DNA of 64,000 bases from Anisus vortex (Eukaryota; Mollusca; Gastropoda; Planorbidae), in assembly GCA_949126835.1 (NCBI GenBank), contig OX421499.1, positions 8,015,026-8,079,025 on the forward strand, given 5' to 3'. A program made the translations under genes and the position numbers. Positions 57,401-64,000 of this stretch are shown in pieces; positions within the stretch are counted from its first letter, which is position 1, and every line of letters begins with the position of its first letter. The notes beneath the pieces were generated by a model. That model saw nothing but the letters and a program-made list of their open reading frames with translations. It did not search any database and had not been told where the DNA came from.

Positions 57401-60400
57401 CATGCTCTCTTGACGAGAAGACCGGAGCGACAGGACCATTATAGATTAGCCCAGAGGTCGGCACCCTTTTGATAATGGAGTGCCAAAGTTGTATTTCTAA
57501 ACCATTTAGTGTACAAACGGTCAAAAAGTCAACCTGCTCTGGCCTTAATTTTGTTGTCAAAGTAACTTGAATTCCCATTTTGCAGGTCCTTCACGTGCCA
57601 TTACAAATCGCTCTCCTCTCCATGTTTGGCACGCGTTGCGTTGGTTGCCGACCCTTCTATTAGCCCTTTATAGAAAATATATTTCGACCGAAATAAGTCT
57701 TGAGACATTATTGCCAAATGTTGTTCTCTTTCATTAAACTGTATACATTATAGCTCAACTTACTACACTATAGCCAAAGTTTGTTCTCTTTAGTTAAACT
57801 TTATACCTTATAGTTAGACGTAGTAAACTATAGCCAAAGTTTGTTCTATTTAGTTAAACTTTATATATAGCTAAACTTCTTACACTATAGCCAAACTTTG
57901 TTCTCTTTAGTTAAAAGTTATACAGCATAGCTAAACTTAATACACAATAGCCAAAGCTTGTTCTCGTTAGCTAAACTTTATGCATTCTAACTAAACTTAG
58001 TACACTATAGCCAAACTGTGTAGGCCTACAATCAAGTTAAATATAGAACTCTATAACAATTTACTTTTGAAGATATTGCATTGCTCGTGTTAACTGCTAC
58101 ACGAAGGGCAGTTTCGCATGACTGAACTGATTATAAACACTTTTTTTTTATCCCTTATGCGAGAACAAATGCTTATAAGAACTCTCTCTTCCATGTAATG
58201 GGTTCGCCCGATCAAACCAGGGAAACCAGTAACTTAATTAACAAAGTTTAAAACACTAATAAAAATGCAACACTAGACTCGGACCACGGATGAGCGTGGG
58301 ACGCAATAATATTTTTTTTATAAAAGGTGCGTCTGTAATAGGCCTATATAAGATAAGAAAATTGTTGCCTGATCCGTCCGCTGCGCTTCCACAACAGATA
58401 TGCTTGATTATGTTGTTTTTAGTTGATACCACACACTTCGGACCTTGTCAGACATAAACACCAGACGTGACTGACTGTAGAGATGGCATGTCCTTACTGT
58501 CTTACAAATATCAAAGCATCTTGGAGAAGGGTATTAACGTAAATAAGATAGCATGTCGTCATAGTGCTAAAGATAGCCAAACTTTGTTCACTATAGCCAT
58601 ACTCTGTTCACTGTAGCCCCTATGCGAGAACAAATGCATATAAGTACTCTTTCTTCCCGAAAGGCATTCGGGAACGGAATGGGTTGCCTGAACAAACCAG
58701 GAAAATTAGTAACTTAAATAATTTAAAACATTAATAAAAATGCAAGACTAGACTCGGACCACGGATGAGCGTAGGACGCAATAATCTTTTTATAGAAGGA
58801 GCGTCTGTAATGTATAAGATAAGATAAGAAGATAAGATAAACGCTAAAAGAAGACACTGACGAACAATAAAACTCCAGACACAAGACACATTTACCAGCA
58901 TTGAATTGAATTAAATTGTTGAATTTCCGGCCCGTCAACATTGAAGGTTATATAGGGCCTTTTTGATAACATTGTTGTCATGTTTCTCTTGTATCCATTT
59001 TATTGTTCTTATATCTTTAAATTATGTTGTACAGTTGTATGTCTTTAATAAAGTTTATTATATATTTTGGTTTCATTTTGCTCATAAGTTCATAAAGAGG
59101 TCTACAGTAATAGAATTTTCGTCCAATTTCACCAAATGGTCATTTCGTGGGAGCGTCTCTCCGTGCTTTCACATTTAACATACTCGATGCGTTCTGTTTC
59201 AACAAGTGTGGACTTAATCCGAGAGTATACTGATTAATAAAAACTAAATAAATTCTAAGATCTGATCACCTCTTCCCCCAAAACACACACCCAAGGCGTC
59301 ATTCTCCCTGGTTACGACACTGCATCTATTTACATTTTCTTTAAGACCATATTTGATTCAGTTTTTTGTTGTTGCCAGGAATTGGAATCGGTCAAATTCT
59401 AGTCAACATCATCTCCGCCTGGTACTATATCCTGCTCACTGCCTGGGTTCTCATCTACTTCTGCCACTCCTTCAGATCGCCCCTGCCGTGGACGCTGTGC
59501 GGGCAGGCGTGGAACACCGCCAACTGCGTGCCCCAGGGGGGCCGTGTACGTCACGAGGTTAACGAGACGTACAACGCGACGCGAGGAACGGACAACGAGA
59601 CAGCTGGGACTCTTGTTGGAAGTATGTTCTTTGTGGTCAATGGTACAGGACGACCTCGGCCAGCTGGTGAGGAATTTTGGGTGTAAGTTTAGAGATGTTA
59701 TCAATAGTTCAGTATAGTCAAGTTTTTAATCACTATGACCGAGCATTGCCCATTATAGAAAATTTTAATAATTAATATAGACAACATTTGTTAATAAACA
59801 TAACATTTTGTTTACTATAGCCACTATGTGTTTAACTTACAAAGGGTATAAAAAATTTTCTATGAAGTCAAATGTTTTTCGCTATAGCCTTATCTTATGG
59901 GGAATGGTGGCAGAGCGGCAGCGCGTTCGACTGTCGATCCAAAGGCTCTGGGTTCGAATACTTGTCCAGGCTAGGATATTTTCCCGGGATTTGAGGGTGC
60001 CCCTGAGTCTACCCAGCTCTGACGGGTACCTGACACAAATTAGGGTAAAGTATGGGCGGCTGGGCATTGAGCTCGCCACACATCCCCTCGTATGCCGCAG
60101 CCACAGAAACTGGTGAACGCTGATTCACCAGCCCTATGATCAGTTTGGTCAGAAGTGTACTTTACTTATAGCCTTATCTTGTTCACTATAGCCAATTTGT
60201 TGACGATATCCATACTTTTGTACACAGTAGCCAAACCCTGTTTATTATATTCAACCATTGTTTACTATAACCAAACTTTGTTCACTACAACCAAACTTTG
60301 TTTACTATAGCTATACTTTGTTCACTATAGCCCAAATTGGTTCACTACAGACAAACTTTGTTTACATAGGCAAACTTTGTTCACCATAGGCAAACTTTGT

Positions 60401-62755
60401 TCACTATAGCCAAAATTTGTTCACTAAAGCCAAACTTTTTCACTATAGTCAAACTCTTCGGTTTCGAATCATAGTAAAAACTATTTTTTTTTCTTCTTTA
60501 GTAACGAAGGTGTTACTGAGTTTACCCTGTCATTGATAAGTCTTAATGAGGTGTGACCTTTTCAAATGGAAGAGATCATGAACTTCCGGTGACATTTCCC
60601 ACCATTTTCGTAAAAAACAACAACATGCTTTTGGTGGTGTTTGACAATTGATTTCAAGCTCGACGACCTGTTCTGGTCTTTTAGAAATATACAAAGGCTA
60701 CAAGATTAGTTATGAGGAATCAGTTTTAAACACCAAAAGTGAGTAGGCGATAATTAATACTCACAGTGTTAGTTGCGTTATTGTTAAATTTAGCTTTGTT
60801 TATAAAATAAATTAGTCTAGAGTTGCATCCTTGGTTATTAAAAGCACACAATGTGTAGATTGATAAAAACAAATAAAACGAAAATTCTTTTGCGTCAAGC
60901 AATTAGTCTGGGGTTATAAATAAGTGATTCTTCAAATCTGATATTTACAATATATCAATTTCTTTTGGCGACATCTTTTGGAAATGAAATATAACTTAAT
61001 CCCCTACAGCTTTTCGTGCAACCAGTAACGTAGCACACAGACATGTTTCGAAGCAAATGGTCGAATGGGACCGGAAATGTTTTTCTTTTCGACCTTTTAT
61101 GCATGCATAATCGTTAAGACTTGTCAATCGTATCATTATTCTACGACATTGTAAAAAAAAAAGTTACATAATGATTTGGGGGTGTAATCTGGAAACATTT
61201 GCAATGGCTAGAGGTAATTGTCAGGATGTGTTTACGATTAGTACATCAACCTGGCAGAAGTTGGGCGATGAGAGGGGTGCGGAGTCGTAGGTGAGTGGGA
61301 TAGTAGTGGCAGGTCATCGTTGGGTATGAATTACCGTGACTGGAATCGCCCTGGAATAATTATTATTTCTCTCTTGGCTCGTTAGATATTATGACGGACA
61401 CAACAAATAGTTCTAAGTAGGCAAATAAATCGCTGGTTCAGTTCAGGTGTTTATTATCATTTCAATTCTTCACTCAATGGCAAGATATATATACGAATTT
61501 GCACAGGCTTCAGTTAACACTCAACACATGGTACTGCTAGGTTATCCAAAACATTAGGCAAACCTAGCTGTGTTCATGAAAGTACTTAGACTGACAAAAT
61601 ATCTATCTATACACATGCAGGCGGTATATCCTATGGAACGAACTGAATAAGTCGAGGCTAGACTCGAACAACCTTCTCCACCTAACGTTTGAGCCGAAGT
61701 GTCCTAAACCTAGTTAAGCGCGCTTTCCTGAATTTTAGTCACGTGATCAGTGGTCAATTTGATTGGATAGCTACATTAGTTTAGAATTACATATGTTCTG
61801 GTTGGCTGGTTTGCTTGCATAAAGGATTGACTATTGGGGGGGGGATTTAGGAGTGGGTATACAATTAGTACCGCCGACTTTTGCGGGGTGGGGCCCAGGG
61901 AAAAAAGGGGGGGGGTGGGCAGACGTATACGGGGATACAAAGGATAAGATAATGACTTATCTCCCCTTGATGTACCTGTGTCACTTGGTTCTGGTCGAGC
62001 TCAGCCCAAGGTGCTTACGTATGTGCGAGGCGCTTCGCTCCAGATGTCACTACTTCGAGTGGACAAAGGGTTATGCCCACGGGCGCTGAGTAGGGGACGA
62101 AAAGGGGAGATAATGAAAAGCTGTAGCAGTGGGTGGGGGTGTCTACAAGTATGCTGAGTTTAGCAAAATAAATGAGTAGTACTATCAAAATACAACATGA
62201 ATCATAATTGGCAGCATAATAGAATATATATATATATATACATACATTAAAGAATACACACATACACTCACACATACAAATAGTGTAATACCAATCGGCT
62301 GAATCAAGTAGCAACTCTGAATTCGGGAATGAAAGAGTGTAGAGAGGGTTAAAGAGAGGTGAGGAGAGGGTGGTTGGGGTGTTCCTATTGCGTGAGAGAG
62401 TGAGAGTGTAATAGCTCCAGGCTACTTTTCTACTCCCTAATCTAACTCTACGCTAACCTATGTTTCTAGTTCTACACCACTTCTGCGCTATGATCTATCC
62501 ATGAGTACTAATCAGGTTACGATTTAATCCAGAATCGTGACAGTAATAACCTAATCAATAATAAAACATACATTAACTGATTTATTTATTTTTTGTTTTG
62601 TCGCCGTTGTTGTTGTTGACAGAAGAAACGTCCTCGAACTGTCATCCGGCCTTGACAATCTCGGTGGCCTTCCTTGGCATACGACCTTGGCATTGTTCAT
62701 TGCCTGTTTCCTGGTGTTCCTGTGTGTCGTCAAGGGAGTGAAATCTGTCGGAAAG
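48171..62755 (+). CDS. SLC6 sodium/chloride-dependent transporter, 5' part
   Basis: Joining 48171-48405, 49233-49364, 59379-59682 and 62623-62755 gives 268 residues with matching phases (1, 1, 2, 0) and GT-AG borders. SLC6 proteins are plasma-membrane symporters that take up amino acids, GABA, glycine or monoamines with Na+ and Cl-. TM1 holds GYGVGLGNIWRFPY (residues 58-71), with the unwound-helix residues. Gly, not Asp, sits at the amine-contact position, so an amino-acid or GABA/glycine-type substrate is more likely than a monoamine. TM2 is GAFLIPYITCLMLCGLPLY and TM3 GIGQILVNIISAWYYILLTA. The large loop EL2 has the conserved Cys pair (LC...WNTANC) and four N-x-T sequons. TM4 ends in GVKSVGK. 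The family is usually 600-700 residues; TM5-12 lie beyond the right edge. The start is the first ATG in the exon; an acceptor (TTATTACAG, 48147) suggests a 5' UTR exon upstream. Confidence 0.93.
48574..48812 (+). mobile_element. Two LINE/SINE 3' tail fragments in SLC6 intron 1
   Basis: 48574-48662 and 48731-48812 both show AAATGCA(G/A)G, CTAGA(T/C)TC, a GCGTAGGACG-like word (degraded in the second) and end in a TAAGATAAGAT-like tail. Confidence 0.65.
48938..49165 (-). mobile_element. SINE family 1 copy in SLC6 intron 1
   Basis: Reverse copy from AGGTTGATTCATATGGCCGG to CTCTACCACTCGACCACATT (tRNA-like head). It ends about 65 bp before exon 2. Confidence 0.82.
49233..49364 (+). CDS. SLC6 exon 2
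   Basis: Acceptor TCCTACAG, donor G|GTACAA. Encodes TM2 and the first intracellular loop, ending in CPLFKG. DVVLGQFMSR corresponds to the conserved E/D-x3-GQ(F/Y) block. Confidence 0.93.
49365..50992. other. SLC6 intron 2, first part, nothing recognised
   Basis: AT-rich intron. TTTTGAAAGAAATATTTCAAC occurs twice, at about 50276 and 50346, as part of a short ~70-bp direct repeat. Confidence 0.45.
50993..51217. repeat. 49-bp tandem repeat, about 4.6 copies
   Basis: TGGATAATTCTGAAAGGCGG recurs at 50993, 51042, 51091, 51140 and 51189 with one or two substitutions per unit. Confidence 0.92.
51220..51945. other. Intronic sequence, nothing recognised
   Basis: AT-rich SLC6 intron 2. Confidence 0.4.
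51950..52535 (-). mobile_element. hAT element remnant (ZMYM1/ZBED-like) in SLC6 intron 2
   Basis: On the minus strand the element starts CAGGGCCGGCTCATCCAATT at about 52530, then a G-rich stretch (GGGCGCACAATTTTGGGGGG). At 52090-51950 the frame reads LNSLSGTRWSSQIDALTPLR then CDALEEISEDTNW, a conserved block of hAT transposases near their middle. The rest of the ORF is deleted. Confidence 0.65.
52643..54583. repeat. 28/32-bp minisatellite, ~1.9 kb, two length variants
   Basis: The monomer is ATCTATCAATGTATCTATCC followed by GTCTAGTT. A short form (28 bp) and a long form with one extra ATCT (32 bp) alternate irregularly, about 65 monomers in all by length. Point variants are rare (for example CCGCCTAG near 52790 and TTCGTCTAG near 53390). 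It lies in SLC6 intron 2. Confidence 0.95.
54600..55205. other. Intronic sequence, nothing recognised
   Basis: AT-rich, with a C-run at about 54808. ATTATAGCCAAACC at 55180 is an outlying member of the 20-bp repeat family. Confidence 0.4.
55212..55575. repeat. 24-bp tandem repeat, about 15 copies
   Basis: TTCATTATAACCAATCTAAT followed by CTTA, with variants ATTATAGCCAACC. It shares the ATTATA(A/G)CCAA core with the 20-bp array to the right. Confidence 0.93.
55576..55804 (-). mobile_element. SINE family 1 copy between two satellite arrays
   Basis: Reverse copy: TTGTAAAGTAAAGCAACC, CCAGCCGCCTTTACTTTACC, and a head with CCCTAGACCACCGGGCCCC. It sits exactly at the border of the 24-bp and 20-bp arrays. 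Confidence 0.83.
55811..56628. repeat. 20-bp tandem repeat, about 40 copies
   Basis: TTGATTATAGCCAAACTCTG repeats with few substitutions. Three units are one base short or otherwise variant (for example near 56008 and 56488). Confidence 0.95.
56630..57452. other. Intronic sequence with a 54-bp duplication
   Basis: TAAGGTCGACCTTTCTGGTG and the next ~34 bp occur twice in tandem (57125-57235). The remaining sequence is unassigned. Confidence 0.5.
57453..57658. mobile_element. Short hAT-like MITE with 8-bp target duplication
   Basis: Left AGAGGTCGGCACCC and right GGTTGCCGACCCTTCT are inverse to each other with gaps. ATTAGCCC flanks it at 57445-57452 and 57659-57666. Same family as 27487-27683. 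Confidence 0.85.
57718..58020. repeat. Degenerate repeat with TATAGCCAAA core
   Basis: CTATAGCCAAA(G/C)TTTGTTCTC and TTAGTTAAACTTTAT(A)C blocks alternate with a spacing near 60 bp. The core is that of the 20-bp array. Confidence 0.8.
58152..58361 (+). mobile_element. LINE 3' end, copy 1
   Basis: CCCTTATGCGAGAACAAATG at the start, then an RT-terminus-like part (ATCAAACCAGGGAAACCAGT), GATGAGCGTGGGACGCAATA and a TAAGATAAG tail. The same ~200-bp piece occurs at 58618 and 23791. Confidence 0.7.
58618..58848 (+). mobile_element. LINE 3' end, copy 2
   Basis: As copy 1, with better preserved coding character (FLPKGIRERNGLPEQTRK). Ends in repeated GATAAGATAA. Confidence 0.72.
58850..59378. other. 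Intronic sequence before SLC6 exon 3
   Basis: Nothing recognised; a pyrimidine-rich tract leads into the exon 3 acceptor. Confidence 0.45.
59379..59682 (+). CDS. SLC6 exon 3
   Basis: Acceptor GTTGCCAG, donor T|GTAAGT (phase 2). Encodes TM3 and most of EL2, with NETYNAT, NET and NGT sequons. It ends in EEFWV. It lies between degenerate 20-bp repeats on both sides. Confidence 0.93.
59897..60166 (+). mobile_element. SINE family 1, full length, with perfect 14-bp target duplication
   Basis: Head with box A (TGGCAGAGCGGCAGCGCG) and box B (GGGTTCGAATA), body with GAGTCTACCCAGCTCTGACG, end TGTACTTTACT. TATAGCCTTATCTT flanks it exactly at 59883-59896 and 60167-60180. The insertion split a unit of the degenerate 20-bp repeat. 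Confidence 0.93.
60175..60465. repeat. Degenerate 20-bp repeat after SLC6 exon 3
   Basis: TTCACTATAGCCAAACTTTG and variants (TTTACTATAACCAAAC, CATAGGCAAACTTTG) recur about 12-14 times. Same core as the array at 55811-56628. Confidence 0.85.
60470..62622. other. SLC6 intron 3, nothing recognised
   Basis: Includes a G-run region at 61830-61920 and a CA/TA-rich patch at 62220-62270. No exon or clear transposon found. Confidence 0.4.
62623..62755 (+). CDS. SLC6 exon 4
   Basis: Acceptor GTTGTTGACAG, donor G|GTAATT. Encodes RNVLELSSGLDNLGGLPW then TM4 (LALFIACFLVFLCVV) and KGVKSVGK. The next exon is outside the window. Confidence 0.93.
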
Positions 62756-62780
62756 GTAATTATAGAATGTTATATAGCAA

Positions 62781-63646
62781 ATACTATAATAAGATGGACC
62801 GCTTGCTTTGCTATTTCTGCTATTTGAAAACTTGAAATACTTAAGGCAAAGCCACACTAGAAACAAAATCAGTGATTCGCTGCGATTCAATTCAAAAATC
62901 ACGATGATTTTCCCCGTTTCAAATGTGGCATAGCACGAAACTTGATTCACCGGAATCAGTTTCAGCAGTGATTCGCGATGATTCACAGATTTAGAACATG
63001 CCCTAAAATTTGGGAACATGATTCTTGAATCAAGCTGTGTCAGCCAATGGGAATCGCAAACTAGATCATGTGATCATTAGCCTAGTTAAAAATCAAAACA
63101 AACATGGCAAGAACAGTTACTCTCAACACTTTCTTAATTCTTGAAAATAAAATTGCGCGTCTTGATTTTTTTGTGAATCGTGAATTACGTGTGGCATGGC
63201 TGATTTCTAAACAGCGTATTTCTGATTCGCTCTGAAACAACATTCTAGTGATTCGCTGAATCATGATTACAGTAAAAAGATTCTCGAGTATAGTGTGGCT
63301 TTACCATTAGTTTGGGAATTTCCGAACACACTAGGTCCTTTACACTCTAGACTTAAGGTTTAGTCATTCGTTATAATTATATCAATGTAAAATTTAGATT
63401 AAATTCAAAAGTTGTATACAGCAGACGTCTTTTTGCACGTTTGGGAGTCATTTGGGACAGCGTTGCTAGCTGGGCACGGAAAAAACAACATAACTTAAGC
63501 TTTAAAAATAGAGCAAGCGGTTCATCTCATTAAACTCTTTCATGAACACCGGAAAACATGCGGACATATTATCAGGCATCGCATGCGCAAACTAAGTATT
63601 CAGCTCTAAAAATATAGCAAGCGGCCCATCTTATTATAGTCTTTGC
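62781..63646. mobile_element. GGACCGCT-TIR MITE, interrupted by another element
   Basis: Left end ATAATAAGATGGACCGCTTG at about 62787, right end AGCAAGCGGCCCATCTTATT at about 63617. The interior matches the copy at 41111-41404 in reverse and is split by 62844-63306. A further end (AGAGCAAGCGGTTCATCTC) at 63510 suggests two copies joined. It begins about 25 bp after SLC6 exon 4. Confidence 0.75.
62844..63306. mobile_element. Nested MITE with TTA target duplication (Harbinger-like)
   Basis: Ends AGGCAAAGCCACACTAG and TATAGTGTGGCTTTACCA form a TIR of about 15 bp. TTA lies on both sides (62841-62843 and 63307-63309). The interior has several CAGTGATTCGC and ATTCGCGATGATTCA words in both directions. 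The 3-bp TTA duplication suggests PIF/Harbinger. It has no transposase. Confidence 0.75.
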
Positions 63647-63649
63647 ATA

Positions 63650-63951
63650 GATCAAGAAGCAAAGTTTACTATTAGACCACAACCATCATCTTTTTGAACA
63701 TTCTATCACATGTGTGGTGATAGCCCACCGTTGACTTGCAATAAATGTATTGGCCTTGCAAATGTCAAATATAACCAATACATCGTGAAACTATAATAGG
63801 ATGCATTTGTTTTGGTATTTCTTTCCATTAAGCTTTGACATTGCTGCATTTGCTTCTAAACTATATTAATAATTAATACTGATAATGAAGTTATATTTAT
63901 AGTTTGTCGAAATAATACTTGCATTGACCGAGTGGTATACAGTAAGGGGCG
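63650..63951. other. Intronic sequence, nothing recognised
   Basis: SLC6 intron after exon 4, AT-rich. Confidence 0.4.
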
Positions 63952-64000
63952 GCAACCTACGGAATGCGTGCCAGTCATGGCATTAGCCCATTATAGAAAA
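63952..64000. mobile_element. Start of a short hAT-like MITE at the window edge
   Basis: AGTAAGGGGCGGCAACCTAC and ATGCGTGCCAGTCATGGC resemble the end of the 57453-57658 family. The rest lies outside. Confidence 0.45.

Noticed and set aside
59898..59975. tRNA gene with box A and box B
   Set aside because: It is the head of a SINE. The cloverleaf is not maintained and the same head occurs in other SINE copies followed by the same body. The same holds for 40079-40150.

Overview
The window is AT-rich animal nuclear DNA with spliced genes, dense transposon debris and many minisatellites. A lophotrochozoan, most likely a gastropod snail, fits best: tRNA-derived SINEs ending in ACTTTACTTTAC, an I-type LINE with RNase H, and expanded Krueppel-type zinc-finger genes. 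That assignment is inference; no species marker is visible. There is nothing bacterial here: no operons and no CRISPR array.

Layout. 1-14.7 kb is a diverged tandem segmental duplication (copy A 1-5.7 kb, copy B 9.27-14.7 kb). Each copy carries a minus-strand C2H2 zinc-finger ORF, the same dead LINE, a 33-bp-period minisatellite and a LINE 3' tail. Copy B has a 570-residue, 19-finger ORF. Copy A is truncated and decaying. 15.2-20 kb holds two inverted copies of an I-clade LINE (one nearly complete in RT and RNase H, with one in-frame stop), a hAT-type MITE with perfect target duplications, and SINEs. 21.7-25.8 kb is a four-exon secreted phospholipase A2 gene on the minus strand, read here by splicing and invisible as a long ORF; a 70-bp VNTR abuts its first coding exon. 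27-46 kb is mostly transposons and simple repeats: several MITEs with target duplications, hAT transposase remnants, a long-TIR element with a THAP-like ORF set in (TA)n, and a possible two-exon gene end at 41.8-42.3 kb. 48.1 kb to the right edge is the 5' part of a plus-strand SLC6 sodium/chloride-dependent transporter: four coding exons ending in TM4, the rest lying beyond the window. Its 10-kb intron 2 contains a ~1.9-kb 28/32-bp array, 24-bp and 20-bp arrays and a hAT remnant; a degenerate form of the 20-bp repeat continues past exon 3.

The host genes supported are two zinc-finger loci (one probably decaying), one sPLA2 and one SLC6 transporter, with one tentative exon pair. They show no shared pathway. 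The main interest is structural: duplication followed by unequal decay, nested transposons with readable insertion scars, and satellites growing inside introns.
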